DNA of 64,000 bases from Erodium maritimum (GCA_963921825.1 OY997594.1:31416956-31480955); one strand, 5' to 3'; positions 1-11,606 are shown, numbered from the stretch's first letter. Numbers and translations are program-made. Notes: generated from the letters alone by a model not told the origin.

Positions 1-591
1 GGCTTCGATTGAAGAGAAGACCGGAGTTAAACCCAGATGCGGACTCCGCCCTAGAAGACGGTGTTGGCCCGGTCGTCAGCAGCTAGGAGAAGCTGCTGTG
101 GTATCGTCTTGAGGTAGGGAAGTAGCGGATACCGGTTTGATTGTGGAAAGTTACTAGTATGCATGCTAGGATTATAAAACTGGAAAGACGTTTATTTAAG
201 ATAATAATCGGACGAGTCGTAGTAACATGTAGGATGAGAACAACTAGCGTAGTCGATTGAACTGTGAACCCTTACGTTTCTACTTGGGAATTGCTGTGCT
301 GGTAGATCGGCCGTGTCGAGCCATAGGTTGCGTGGTTGATTGAAGTACCTGTTGTTGTTTGATATGCCTGTCGTGTGAGTCGTTGTCGTTAGGGTTAATA
401 GACAAGATTAGTATATCCGTTGAGCATCTTGTTATTATGTATGGGCGAGTGTGACGTGGTTGTGTTGATGTGAAACCCTTGGTTTTGTGATGGTCGGGTG
501 AGTGATAGATCGATGTGACTGGTTGTGGTAGGATTATAGGGCTGGGTTAGCCGTGTTTAGTTAGGACAGTTGTTTTAGTATTCTTGACGCT

Positions 592-840
592 TTGCCCGAA
601 GGAGTTCCGGGAAAGTTGTCTCACCTTTGCTTCGCCCGAAGGAGTTCCGGGGAAGTAGTCTCACCTTTGCGTTGCCCGAAGGAGTTCCGGGAAGGTCGTT
701 TCTATCCTTTGCTTTTCCCGAAGGAGTTCCGGGAAAGCCGTTTTCTTCTATCCTTTGATTCGCCCGAAGGAGTTCCGGGGAAGTTGTCTCACCTTGTTTT
801 TATCTATCCTTTGCCCGAAGGAGTTCCGGGAAAGAGATTT
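592..840 (+). repeat. LTR minisatellite, about 6 copies
   Basis: Six copies of a roughly 40-47 bp unit with core CCCGAAGGAGTTCCGGG, starting near 594, 637, 676, 717, 762 and 813. The core is an imperfect palindrome. It gives a repetitive PEGVPGK-type translation that should not be read as a gene. Related LTRs in the window carry unrelated tandem repeats in the same part of the LTR. Confidence 0.85.
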
Positions 841-1064
841 AGGCCGTTAGAGATTCTGGTATGACTATTTGAGAGCGTCCCGTGGTTAGTTTGACTGTTT
901 ATAGTTGTGCTGTTTGGGTGGTTGTGAGCCTGGGTTGGTCTTGAGTTGAGGATGGTGGTTACGAGTTCCATTAGAAATTAGTTGTGTGCTATACTAGTAT
1001 GCCCTAATTGGACGGTTACCCGTGGTGGTGAGCGCTTGCTTATAACCTTAACTACTTTTCCTAC

Positions 1065-1078
1065 TGAGCGAAAGCTCA
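1065..1078 (+). promoter_or_regulatory. LTR GNRA-type hairpin, copy 1 (GAAA loop)
   Basis: TGAGC-GAAA-GCTCA, flanked by CCTAC and CCCC. A splice-acceptor-like TTTTTCAG ends at 1101, 34 nt after the adenine of TACTGA. One of six such hairpins, one in each LTR copy that retains this region. Confidence 0.6.
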
Positions 1079-1350
1079 CCCCTTACCTTATTGTTTTTCA
1101 GGTTCTAAGCGGGAAGTGTACTAGCCGGATGCTCGACGCTTGGGAGCTACGAGGGTCCTAGGCTAGATAGTCTAGAGACGTACCATTTTATTTGAACTGT
1201 TTTACCGTTTGTTCTTACCGAGCTCTGACTCGTGTGGTGTTTAAAGTTTTAAAATTATGAGTTAAGACTTATTGGCTTTATTTTCGTTTAAAATTATTAT
1301 TGTTTTAGTTCACGTCTCGAGTCTGGTCAAAACCGGATTTGGGGCGTGAC

Positions 1351-1537
1351 AAGTGATTATTGAGTGGTTATTGGAGCCTGAGAGCTCGACAGATCCTACG
1401 GGATATTGAGTGATTATTGAGTGGTTATTGGAGCCTAAGAGCTCGGCAGATCCTACGGGATATTGAGTGATTATGGAGTGGTTAATTGAGTGATGTGAGG
1501 GGCCTAAGGGCTCGACAGATCCTGCGGGATATTGAGT
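1351..1537 (+). repeat. 57-58 bp tandem repeat, 3 copies
   Basis: Units begin near 1351, 1409 and 1466 and share AGTGATTATTGAGTGG, then GAGCTCGACAGATCCTACGG. The third is longer and more diverged. Part of the LTR fragment; non-coding. Confidence 0.85.
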
Positions 1538-2385
1538 GGATTCCTTCATGAGAGATGGTGACTGTAGTCTCACCCAAGAGTGTGCATCCTATGGAAGCAC
1601 TACCTTGGTTCCCTATGACTTATGGTCGTGGAGACACTTTCGAGAACACCGAAGATGAGCATCCCTATGGGATGGTTTCCGGTGCTCCGACGTATGTGCC
1701 TCCTTCGGACCGAGGGAAAATCTGATGTGATATGAATACTCTAGTAGATCGGAACATGGGAACCGAGGTGACACTATAATCTATTGATGGATCGGAGGCT
1801 TGAGAAAGCAAGTGGTTGGCACGATATCAATTACTCCTATTTAATCGTTATGATACTTTACATGGATTCCGTTATGGAACCCTCAAGTTAATGTTATTTT
1901 CAAGAAGTGTGAACTATCTTATTCTATCTTGTTTATATATGTTATTTCATCATACTTGCCTTATTCATTTTATTGCATATTATTTCATTGTTGGTCGTTT
2001 TGGTTGTTATTTGAGTTATCTGTTGCACGGTACAATATTGATCTAAAGGTTGAATTGTTAAGGTTTTTCCTACTGAGTGTAAGCTCATCCCCTTTAGTTT
2101 TCTTACTGTGTTACAGGTGTAGCTGATGTCTAGTGAGTTCGAGGCTCGGGAGCTTTTGGACATCTTTTGATTTTTCTTAGAGTTGTGTTGGTCTTGCGTT
2201 TTAAACATGATTTATTTGACTATTTTCGTTGAGCTGTGACTCACTGGAGATTCTAAACTATTTACTGTCGATTTAAGAAGGTTTACTTATTTATTTAGAG
2301 TTTACGTTTATTATTTTTATCGCTTTTCTTTTATCAATTCTGGTCACGTCTTGAGTCCGGTCAAAACCGGATTTGGGGCGTGACA
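1352..2385 (+). mobile_element. Gypsy-type LTR fragment (second family)
   Basis: A second LTR 3' portion directly abuts the first. It ends in the same signature, CCGGATTTGGGGCGTGACA, at 2385. Its interior (1580-1720, ATCCCTATGGGATG, CCTTCGGACCGAGG) resembles the LTR at 55111-57703 in reverse complement rather than family A. No PBS follows 2385. The simplest reading is that the family A element landed inside this LTR, but the left half needed to prove that lies outside the window. Confidence 0.7.
2074..2087 (+). promoter_or_regulatory. LTR GNRA-type hairpin, copy 2 (GTAA loop, wobble pair)
   Basis: TGAGT-GTAA-GCTCA: the loop-closing pair is T-G, a wobble pair in RNA, instead of C-G. An acceptor-like TTACAG ends at 2116, 40 nt from the adenine of TACTGA. 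Confidence 0.55.
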
Positions 2386-3240
2386 TTAATTGCTTGCTAA
2401 AATTAAGATTTTGGGTCATAACATAATTAAGAGAATTTTCGATCTCTTGAGCGAATATCAGGCGCTAGATTCATCGTAGCATTCATTACTTAATATATTT
2501 AGTGCTTATTTTGGATTCTTGATTTTATTGTTGCATTCTATATTTGATAATTCTCCGATGATTGCTATTTATGCCATGTGTGTTTTAAGTTTAATTGATG
2601 ATTTCGGGCATGGATTGCCCTTGAGTGATTTACCACTTTGGGTGTAGATTGCCCCGTGAATTGTTAGTTGTAGCTATCTAGGTTCTGTGTATGATTTATT
2701 AGGCACTTTGTGAATATTTGAGACACGAAGTTGCATCATTGTTTTCATGATGAGTTATCTAGTCTGAGTGATACCAAGTCCCTTATTAGTGAACTTATGT
2801 AGATTATTCTCTAACTAAGATGTTCACGTTAAATTCGGAATGGTCGGGTTGGAAAAGTTGATCAAGGTGTAGAGATTGTGTTCTAAGCTTGAGTATTACT
2901 AGAACGAGGTTCTATTTAGTTCAACTTGATAATTTGTACCATCTTGATTGTTGGCGTTTGATATTCGAGAAGTGAACTAGGAGTAGCTACACACAATTCT
3001 TTATTTGTTTTTGTCTATTTTAACATTTGTATGTTAATAGGGTAAGCACCGCTTATCCTATGTAAGTTGACTTGCTCTGATTATTTATCGATATGATATA
3101 TTATCAAGTTGAGAAGAAACTTAAGAGAATGCAAAATATATGTATGAAAGTTCGATCATTGGTTTTACTCGAACCATAGAAATTCATACTTGCACATTTA
3201 CTCTGATGATTGGTTTTTGAGCCATGACAGGAGCAATCTT

Positions 3241-3242
<2 letters not shown>

Positions 3243-3287
<45 letters not shown>
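3243..3287. repeat. (CAT)n microsatellite
   Basis: Fifteen uninterrupted CAT units. On the plus strand one frame gives a poly-Ser run in a 62-aa ORF, which is a by-product. Confidence 0.95.
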
Positions 3288-3586
3288 TGTTTTTGTATGA
3301 AAGTTGTAGATATTTGAATTCTCTTCGATTTGATATATTATATGAAGCAATTCGGAGTTCGTATGAGAGAGTTATGCCCTTCTCAAGATCAGTCAGTTTC
3401 CAAAACTCCTAAAATCAGGTTTTCCTCTATTTTTGCCTTTTTCCGATCAAAGCACCTATAAAACAAAATGAGAGATAACGTACGAGTATAGAGAGAAAAA
3501 TGGACCAAATTATACAATCTCGGGACTAAAAAGCTCAAGAATGTGGGATAAAATCATCTGGAATCGATGCAATTTATTTCCACATC

Positions 3587-3587
<1 letters not shown>

Positions 3588-3648
<61 letters not shown>
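3588..3648. repeat. (ATC)n microsatellite
   Basis: About twenty uninterrupted ATC units, the same motif as the tract 300 bp upstream. Confidence 0.95.
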
Positions 3649-4008
3649 CATTGATTACCTTATGCATTGATTGAATTTATGTATGAGCATAACACCCATG
3701 GTCATTTTCTCCTATACAAAGTTTCCATTTTTATTTCTAGTTTTTTCCTTCTTTATTTTTCACCTACATCTTATGAACATTTACTTTTCTGCGTTAACTC
3801 TGCTTGAACCACTATTATTAATAAAGAAGTGCATTTAGTGACGTTTATACATTTTTTGCCTTTTTACCAATTTTTCATAGATCTTGTCATCCATTGGTCC
3901 GATTGCTCCGTAGTGTTTGACCGATTACTTACTGTTAAAATTAATTGCTTGAACGACCGCGTATGGAAGCACGTTAAAGAGGTTGTTCGAAAACCCCGTC
4001 TTCAAGAT

Positions 4009-4026
4009 GATGTCGTTGTTAGGGAG
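4009..4026 (+). other. Degenerate tRNA-Asp-type primer-binding site
   Basis: The bases resemble the GGCGCCGTTGTCGGGGA site usual in Athila/Tat Gypsy elements, with several changes (CGTTGTTAGGGAG here). Its place just upstream of the decayed gag supports the call. Confidence 0.4.
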
Positions 4027-4315
4027 CACGGTTAGCCCCAGATGATTTTATCTTTTTGGTAGTGTATTTGTTAGTGTTTAGTAGTGGTTCTAGCATCAGT
4101 TTAGAGTTGTTTTTATTTTATTTCTTACATTTTTCCTATTCGTATAGTTGATTTCTATTTCTCGTTCATCTAGTGTATTAAATTTTGATTTGTATTCTGA
4201 GATTGAGCGTACTTATAGGTTGTTGAGAGCACAAAAGCGGTTAAAGTATTTTGGTAGCAGGACTGAGAGCATGAAATAGAGAGGGATACTTGAGGATGAT
4301 GCTCGTGCATAGGGC

Positions 4316-5510
4316 ATGATAAAGCCCGAGCATGAGGGCAGTGACAAAGGAGTGTTTGCTCAAATTCTAGGAGGTCGTATGGATGGTCAACATCATAACC
4401 ACCATGGTGGATTTTGTATGAGGTCGCCTCAATTTTGGCTAGACCTTATGATGTTGACATTGGTCAACAACCTCTGGCATTTCCAAGATAGAGTGGTGCA
4501 GGATGCTTATCGTTACATTGATAAGATCGCGAGGATAAAGAGATTCACGATGCGTCCTTCATGTCTGTTGAATCTAGCATGTGCTAAGATTTTCCCATAT
4601 TCCTCAGTGTACCCGGTGAGGGAATGGTATTTCACATGACCTGAGGTAGTACAAGATGATTGGGAGTTGCTCAAGACACGTTTTATAGAGATGTACATTC
4701 CTCCCTGCCTAGCGTTTAACTTCATCAAACAGTTAGTTTCTTTTTTGATGATGCATGATGAGAGCTTGTTTGATGGTTAGACAAGGTTCAACACACTTAT
4801 TAGGAAGTGTCATGGCAATCAACTCAATTTACTAAATTTGGTTGACATTTTCTATTAGAGTGTGCCTGTCAAGTAAAAGAACCAACATGATTGATAATGT
4901 GGCGAAGACCAAAAGGAAATGGAGAAGAAATGATGAGTGAGGGAAGCAAGTGGCTGTAGTCTCGTATGTGCAGGATTCGGCTATTGCCAACTTATCATCA
5001 CAGTTCAGTGAGATCCTTGCTCTAGTAAAGCATCCGGGTACTCAGTAGAAGCTGGTAGAGGATTGAGTTGATTTAGCTTATGTGAACCAACAAAGAGATT
5101 TTTCACAACAGATGTAGCAGCATAGGCCGTATGAGGGTCATAGGCCATTAGAGAAGTAGAAGAAGTATGGGCAGTGACATTTAGTATATTATGGAAGTAA
5201 ACCACCTGGGTTTTCTCAACCAACTCAATTGCTTATACCTCTAGTGGTTACAGATTTAGAGCATAGGGTGGCCAAGTTTATGAGTGAGACTCAAAAGACT
5301 CAAACGTATTTCAATTCACAGATTCAAAGGAATACACGTGCTATTGAGAATTTGACAAAGAAGGTGGCGAGTTAGAAGGCGTCAATATAATATATAGTGA
5401 CGCAGATTGGCCAGATCTCCATGACGTTAGGATCCATACATCAGGGAGCCTTACCGAGCATGGCTGAGGAGGCAGCAGATCCTCCTCCTACTCAGATTTA
5501 GAATATTGAG
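4316..5510 (+). pseudogene. Decayed Gypsy gag (Athila/Tat-like)
   Basis: Reading one frame through stops gives a recognisable retrotransposon gag core at about 4650-4860. It has DDWELLKTRFIEMY, then an IPP motif, then FDG-stop-TRFNTLIRKCHGNQL and a VDIFY motif. This matches the order W..L...F...YFPP / E.L...W.RF..LL..CP / FY.GL of Athila/Tat gag. Downstream (5380-5500) GSIHQGALPSMAEEA resembles the QGALPSNTE region of the same group. In-frame stops occur at 4637, 4778, 4856 and later, so it cannot be expressed as a protein. No pol follows in the window. Confidence 0.65.
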
Positions 5511-5519
5511 CTAATTCAG

Positions 5520-5864
5520 ATGTTGATACCAGAGGAAGCTTATTCTGATTTATCTAGCGAGATTCAGAGTTTTGAGTGTCTTGACGTAAGAAAGAAGATT
5601 GGGGGCTCGAAGTGTACGCGAAACCCTAATCCTTATTATTATAGTTCAAAAGATGTATCGTCGGTTGAGTACGAGTGTATTTTCTGTGGAGACTTGATTG
5701 GAGGGTGTTACAAGTGCACCACGCCTAGCGATGAGCATTATGGAGACTGCAAAGAATCCGAGTCGAGTTTTTTTTATGCGGACGAGTTGTTGGATACACA
5801 CTCAGATTTATCACTACTGTATGGGATAAGGGACGACCAATTGGTGATGAACGCCACAGAATAG
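5520..5864 (+). CDS. Unrecognised 114-aa ORF after decayed gag
   Basis: An ATG-started ORF with no family I can name. It is acidic and Ser/Tyr-rich and holds two closely spaced cysteine pairs, CIFCGDLIGGCYKC, at about residues 60-73, with another Cys downstream at DEHYGDC. The pairs could bind a metal. It follows the gag remnant without a clear boundary and may be its continuation, or DNA carried by the element. Nothing marks it as a host gene. Confidence 0.2.
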   Translation: MLIPEEAYSDLSSEIQSFECLDVRKKIGGSKCTRNPNPYYYSSKDVSSVEYECIFCGDLIGGCYKCTTPSDEHYGDCKESESSFFYADELLDTHSDLSLLYGIRDDQLVMNATE

Positions 5865-7449
5865 GCCTTTGGATCATGATGTGAGCATACGTACAGGTAC
5901 AGTTGTTAGCTTATCCCCTTTCGTTGAGGATTCCCGAAAGAAACAGTTTGTTATGGGTATCGAAATTTAGGTGGATGTAATAGTCGACAGATGGATGTGA
6001 GAATTAAAGACGAAGATTACAGTTGAGTGTAAAAACAAAGACTTTTTGACATGCATGCAATATATAATTTTCTCTGAATAAAATTGATAACACACGGATT
6101 ATGGGTAATTTTTCCTAAATAGAATTAAAGAAAGTCCAATCCTAAATTAAATTTGAGTACTTCCACTTACTTTCCACGAAAACTTTGTATGAAAGGAAAC
6201 TCTTTGCCACTTGGAATGGAATGGGATGGTGTTAGAGGAGGGTGTGGTTAGTGGACATGGCATGCATGCAATGTAGCAATAATGATGCATGTTCCATGTA
6301 CATGAAGGGTGAAGGGTGATGGTCTAAAGGGTAGGAGAGAGCGAATATGCAGAGTAGGAGTAGGGGGTAGCAGCAGCAGCATGACTGTGCATGACTAGCA
6401 GTAGCAGCAGTCTTGTTGTTGTCTTTTTGGGGGCTCCCTCCACATCCTCTTCAATCCTCAGTCCAATTTCACTGTGAAAGTGACACATGATTGGTATGGT
6501 GGAGACATTTGAGACCTCGCGTGCCCCTTCCATTTCACCGACAACGCCCCCACCACCACTCCATCGTACGGCCAGGATTCCATCTGATCGGAACTGGCTT
6601 TTGTTTGGTAATGGGTACACTGTGCCGAGAAATGCGGTGAGATGAGAGTGAGACAGGTACGGGACGGAGGTGGAATCTGATGCGTCCGAAATCACAGGGA
6701 TCATCGCTGTCCGACATTCATCATTTTGTCCAACTCTGCTTGCCTAATTGCCTACCCCTCTACTCTCTACTCTTTAACACTAACTATTACAAGATACATG
6801 TAGATGCTGCTCGACTAATCACTCGTTAGGCCTTGATGTCGAGCAACGATTCCGGAAGGTTTTGTTTGGATTTTCCTTTGCCTTGTTTGTTCCTCATCTT
6901 TGATTAGCTGAAAATGATGTGGTTTGTGGGTACCACTTAGTTTGACTATAGCCCAACATCTTTTGAATTAATTCAACAGATGTGAAATTTTGATTTAAGA
7001 GGGGAAGATTGGAAATGACACACTTTTCCAGACATTCAAACAAAGAGTAGTTGGGATGGGGTCAAGGAAACTATTATGGATGGTAAAATAATCCGACCAT
7101 TCCCAATGACCCTAGTGTGACGCCTTAGAGAGGTTCCCTTACGTGAATTCAACCGCGTTATTTTTATTGGGACGGATGGAACCTTAAACGTGTCCACTCG
7201 TCCGGGTCAAGTCTCGGCGCGGATCATCGTGATCGTACGGGGTTGGCTCGGCCCGTCGGAAGCAAGCAAGGAAGCCCGAAATGGACCGAGCTCCTCCCAT
7301 CAGCCATGATCAGGCTTCAGCCCACCTTGTCAGGACCGGTATCGCACGGTGAAAGACCCGGGCGCTTCAGCACCCTCCTTGGCTTGCGAAGCAACGACCC
7401 AGAGCCGACTACGCTCCTTGGCACGCACGAAAGGGGCCCAGATTCCTCC
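5865..7449. other. Intergenic DNA, nothing recognised
   Basis: I see no gene or transposon core here. Short low-complexity runs occur (AGCAGC/AGTAGCAGC near 6368-6412). Minus-strand ORFs at 6324-6717 have no recognisable domain and overlap each other. A 230-bp GC-richer segment at 7190-7450 ends exactly at the TSD of the next insertion. Confidence 0.5.
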
Positions 7450-7465
7450 TTTGGCCGACTCCTTT
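7450..7465. repeat. LINE-derived element TSD, left copy
   Basis: TTTGGCCGACTCCTTT; identical copy at 9302-9317. Confidence 0.85.
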
Positions 7466-9301
7466 TTTTTTATCAGCAAAGCATAATTTAAATTAAACCT
7501 CTCACAAGGAGGAAGAGGAGTACAACAAAGAGCATCTAGGTACAGACACTCCAACAAAAAAAGACCATGACAACGGCTACAACCTAGGTAGCATAAGTGG
7601 GTACGCAGACCCTGATGATGAATGGGTACGCAGACCCAGATGATGAATGGGTACGCAGACCCAAATGATGGATGGGTACGCTGACCCAAATGAAGAATGA
7701 GTACGCAGACCCAGAAGATGAAACCTGATGATAAAAGGGTACGCAGACCCTGATGATGAAAGGGTACACAGACCTTGATGAGAATGGGTACGCAGACCCT
7801 GAAGATGAAAGGGTACGCAAACCCTGATGAAGAAAGGGTACGCTGACCCTGATGAGAATGGGTACGCAGACCCAGATGAGAATGGGTACGCAGAACCTGA
7901 AAGGAACGGGTACGCAGACCCTGAAATGAACGGGTACGCAGACCCTGAAATGAACGGGTACGCAGACCCTGAAATAAAGGGGTACGCAGACCCGAAAAAG
8001 AAAAAGGACGGCTAAGAAAGGAGACTCACACCCACATATAGCCACCAAGAAGCACAAACAAGGTCTCAAACCCAGAAAAGTCAACCATAAAGCGCAGATA
8101 AGCTAGCCGTCATCCAAAGTAATCCCCAAAGACTTTACCCTAACTTGAAGAGAAAACTGTATCTCATCGGCACCCAAACTCAGTGAGTTAAGAGAAACCG
8201 ACACGCCGACGACCAACATCGCAAAACGGCAGAGATAAGACGGTGTAAAAAACACCGAAACTCAAAATCCCGAAAGAAGGACTCCTCGATTCCAAGGCCT
8301 AAAGACCCAGTACAACCCGTCATAGGCCAACACCTAATGAATGACGGGCCCCGCAACGAGACAGGGGTACAAAGGAAAAACGAAGGGAGCCTAAATCGAA
8401 TGATGAGCAGTAATCCTACTAGTTGCAGATAAAGCCTAAGAGAGGAGAACAGACCTTCCGCGATGACGACCGGTGACGAAACCCGAGTCATAACGAATCC
8501 GAGCTAGGAAACGCCTCCCACGATGAAACTGGACGACGAACCCGAGAGCCACCACGAGCAAGTCCGGAAAACAGCCCAGCCAAAAGAAGGGTTGGGCCGA
8601 AAGGCAAGCCGCAGAGCATGACCCACACCAAACATGGTCAGGTCAGGCCCAATACCAGCCCAAACTGACCAGGCTAGTTGGGCCTAAGCTGGGCAGGCCC
8701 AATACCCAAACCGGGTCCAGGTGACCCGACCCAGTGCAGGACCGGAACCCTACCCGAGCCACCCCCGGACCCGACCCGCGGAAAACGAACCAGACGAGCC
8801 GCCACCGAAGACCAGCCGCTTCTGAGGAGAATGGTGCCGGCGACCACAACACTGGAGCAGAAACACCCCAGACCGCACCCCACGCACCTTCTAGATCCAG
8901 AACAGCCGAACCCGAAGACACCAGAAGACATGCAGATCCGGCGAGACCTCCATTGCCACAACGCAGCAACGCATCAGCAGATCCGGCGAGACCACCACCG
9001 GCCAGCGAGGAGTCAACCACTCCGGCACCAAGGAGACCGGCCTGAACATCTCCGGGGACGCGACAAAGCTCCAGCAGCGAAACCACGGTAACGACGTCGA
9101 AGGAACGGTTGGATTCAAGGGAGAAGAGGTTTGGGGTAAAGGCAGAGAGTCACCTCGCCGGCGACAGCCACAGCCGTGGTGGCCGTGGCCGGAGCCGACG
9201 AGAGAAGAGGGTGGCGGCTGAAGATGTGTGAAGGAAGAAGGTAGATGGGCACAGAAACCAAGTCAGAGGAAAATAGGGTTTTAGTAATACTATTTCAGTT
9301 T
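7466..9301 (-). mobile_element. Non-coding LINE-derived insertion with TSD
   Basis: A minus-strand retroposed element of 1.84 kb. Its 3' end, read on the minus strand, is TTTGCTGATAAAAAAAAA, the same kind of tail as the full-length LINE ending at 22287. It is flanked by a perfect 16-bp duplication, TTTGGCCGACTCCTTT, at 7450-7465 and 9302-9317. The 5' 1.2 kb (9301-8100) is GC-rich with no endonuclease, reverse transcriptase or zinc-knuckle reading in any frame; the 3' part is a minisatellite. It therefore looks like a non-autonomous partner mobilised by LINE machinery. Confidence 0.85.
7597..7995. repeat. Minisatellite of about 16 units, 20-27 bp
   Basis: Core GGGTACGCAGACCC followed by a variable GATGATGAA / GAGAAT / TGAAATGAAC spacer. 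Units recur every 20-27 bp with one longer gap near 7700-7740. Both strands read as open repetitive peptides (GYADPDEN on plus, RVCVPV on minus), which follows from the unit length and is not evidence of coding. Confidence 0.9.
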
Positions 9302-9317
9302 TTTGGCCGACTCCTTT
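9302..9317. repeat. LINE-derived element TSD, right copy
   Basis: TTTGGCCGACTCCTTT; pairs with 7450-7465 across the insertion. Confidence 0.85.
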
Positions 9318-10976
9318 ATTTCCCCTTCTTGGTCCTTCTATATATTGAACAATGGAAACTTCCAAATTTCGGCCATGCACTTTAAAGAAAACCTTGCTCT
9401 CTAAGAATTCATGGTCGTCCACCCCTCTTATAAATAGGACTTCTAGTTCATTGTATAAGTATTTGATTCTTAGCATTATACTAGGTATGAGGTCAAGTTA
9501 CATACATTGTATCCTTGTAGCTCGTAGGTTTATTCTCTAATAATAACATCTACATTCTACTAAATAATATCCCGATACTTACCCTCGTACTATGAAGGCT
9601 TGTGTAAGGTACTCCTGCACACCGCATGGTCTGAAGCATTTCCAGCTCGTGACATATGATATCAAAGCCTGGTTCGAGATCGGGGCTCCGCTACTTGACG
9701 GATTCCGCAGCCTACGAACGATGCAGCCAATGACGTCATCCCTAGGAATGGAGAAGCTAGTAAAGTTGGTAAGCAGACTTATCACATACATGGATCAACT
9801 TGAGAGCCACATGAGCTCACTAGAAGAGAAGGTAGAACGGTGACTAGCCGACATGGAGACCTCTTTTCAAACGCAGGTAGAACTACTCAGAGGCATCAAA
9901 TCGCAAGTTTCGTTCGCATGAAGAGCAGATAGTTCGACTTTCATGGTCTGCTTCTGATGTGGATCACAGAGAGCCTGAGATGAAGAACGAAGTACAAGAG
10001 AAAGAGTGGATGTGAAGATATGAATATAATGAATACGATGGTATTTGACGACGCCAACTTGACTTTGTGTAGTCATGGGGTGAGAGGGACGTTGCGCTGG
10101 AGCGGGTAAGGATGGTTGGACAGGGGAACAAAAGTGGAGTGATATCAGAGGAAAGCGTGGGTGATATAACCGATAAGTAGGATGAGAGGAGGGAGAGGGG
10201 AGTGTCGAAGATCGGATTTGAGTAAACGATTAGGTGAGATATCATCACAGGGTGAATCACCCTCCCTTATAAAACCAAATTCAGAGGTATTTATGTGGTG
10301 AATCGGACTCATGTTCCTTTATAAATATCAAAGAATCTTATATGATTGTACCAAATTCTCTTATGTTTAAGTGTTTTATTAAACACATTAAATGTTACCT
10401 AATTTCGTCCCTCATCACATGTTGAAAATGTTTGTATGGAGGAAAGATAGTTGTTTTTGAACTTAACCCTTTGATACCTACCCATATACGTCACTAACCC
10501 GAACAGATGATGGTGAACAATATCATATTCTTTTGCATATGATAATAGGCAAAAACAAATGGGTTATAGTAGGGATGATTATGAGATGATAATTAAATTT
10601 AAAGTAGTGAAAAATAAAAACAAAAAGGAATAAAAGTTGGAGGCTATGAGTAGAGGAGGCGCATTCATGTCATGGCTAAAATGAAATTTGACCAGAGGCA
10701 GAAGCCTGCCAATATATGCTTGCAGCCGAAACAGAGCCGACTGTTATATGTCCCAAATAACAGAAACACTGCCCATTGCCAAAGCTGCTTCTCTGCCTTC
10801 CTCGATTTCTGCACCGACTCTCTCCATAAATCACCACCACCACCATATCCTCATCTACCTCATTCACATTCATCCATCAAAATTCACTCTCTTTCTTCCT
10901 TCTTCTTCTTCTTCTTCAAAATCCTCCCTTTCTTGTAACTTCATTAGAAACAGAGTATTGTAATTAGTAGATCGAA
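9318..10976. other. Intergenic DNA upstream of the Dof gene
   Basis: Contains no confident gene. At 9592-9905 the text around GATATCAAAGCCTGG and a following ORF with a coiled-coil-like stretch (LESHMSSLEEKVER) recalls the start of a retrotransposon gag next to a primer site, but decay prevents a firm call. The last 100 bp before the Dof start (10880-10920) is a pyrimidine-rich TTC/TCT tract typical of plant 5' leaders. Confidence 0.4.
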
Positions 10977-11606
10977 ATGCCGTCAGATTCTGGGGAGAGC
11001 CGCGGCAGGGCGAGCAAAGGCAACCCGGGAGCAGGAGCACCGCCGCCGGAGCAGGAGCACCTCCCGTGCCCGCGCTGCGACTCCACCAACACCAAGTTCT
11101 GCTACTATAACAACTACAACTTCTCCCAGCCCCGCCACTTCTGCAAGTCCTGCCGCCGCTACTGGACCCACGGCGGCACCCTCCGCGACATCCCCGTCGG
11201 CGGCGGCACCCGCAAGAACGCCAAGCGCTCCCGCACCTACCACCACTACACCACCACCGCTTCCTCCTCCCCCGACGCCACCCCCGTTCTCCTCCCTCTC
11301 TCCGCCAACCAGTTCGGAGATCTCAAGGCCGGGGTGGGCCTCTGCGGGAGCTTCACGTCTCTGCTCAACACTCAGGGCCCTGGCTTCCTCGCCTTCAGCG
11401 GCTTCGGCCTCGGCCTTGAGGATATGGGCTTTGGCCTTGGGAGGGGGGTTTGGCCGTTTCCCGGCGTCGGGGACGCTGCTAACGGCTCCACCGTCATGGG
11501 GAACACGTGGCAGTTCGAGAGCGGAGAAGGTGGGTTCGTCAGCGGAGGCGACTGCTTTTCTTGGCCTGATCTTGCCATCTCCACTCCTGGAAATGCTCTC
11601 AAATGA
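10977..11606 (+). CDS. Dof zinc-finger transcription factor (OBP1/Dof3.4-like)
   Basis: A complete single-exon ORF of 209 aa starting at ATG 10977. The Dof zinc finger is intact: Cys31, Cys34, Cys56 and Cys59 in CX2CX21CX2C spacing, with [19 protein letters not shown] and the VGGG basic tail. Dof proteins bind DNA with an AAAG core and act in the nucleus. The N-terminus MPSDSGE, the [11 protein letters not shown] variant and the basic KNAKRSR stretch resemble Arabidopsis OBP1 (Dof3.4), as does a conserved C-terminal block with WPFPGVGD and [12 protein letters not shown]. That subfamily is linked to cell-cycle gene control. The protein is somewhat shorter than OBP1 as I recall it. The coding region is much more GC-rich than its flanks. 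It has no nearby partner genes; a LINE lies 550 bp downstream. Confidence 0.95.
   Translation: MPSDSGESRGRASKGNPGAGAPPPEQEHLPCPRCDSTNTKFCYYNNYNFSQPRHFCKSCRRYWTHGGTLRDIPVGGGTRKNAKRSRTYHHYTTTASSSPDATPVLLPLSANQFGDLKAGVGLCGSFTSLLNTQGPGFLAFSGFGLGLEDMGFGLGRGVWPFPGVGDAANGSTVMGNTWQFESGEGGFVSGGDCFSWPDLAISTPGNALK

Larger units (their letters stand above)
1..1351 (+). mobile_element. Gypsy LTR (family A), 3' portion
   Basis: This is the 3' 1.35 kb of a long Gypsy LTR in plus orientation; its 5' part lies outside the window. It matches, in reverse complement, the LTRs at 22473-24976 and 37781-39871: the block near 40-180 (AGCAGCTAGGAG, TCTTGAGGTAGGGAA, GCATGCTAG) recurs at 23720-23830. It ends in GGGGCGTGACA at 1351, the terminal motif of every family member here. 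No primer-binding site follows, so it is a 3' LTR or solo LTR; the next base begins another LTR fragment. ORFs in it look non-coding. Confidence 0.85.
2386..4008. other. AT-rich stretch, possible decayed LTR
   Basis: No gene is visible. The stretch is AT-rich and holds two long trinucleotide microsatellites. Because a degenerate tRNA-Asp-type primer site follows at 4009 and a decayed gag follows that, at least its right part may be the LTR of that old Gypsy element; no second LTR copy is in view to confirm it. Confidence 0.4.

Noticed and set aside
592-864. PEGVPGK repeat protein and possible CRISPR-like array
   Set aside because: Spacing is a plain tandem repeat in an LTR of a plant genome, and the frame starts at TTG.
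7584-8084. Repetitive proteins on both strands (GYADPDEN / RVCVPV)
   Set aside because: They follow from a minisatellite whose unit lacks stops; no start context, no domain, and the region is inside a LINE-derived insertion.
8643-9118. Overlapping GC-rich ORFs as a host gene
   Set aside because: They sit inside the TSD-bounded insertion and show no domain.
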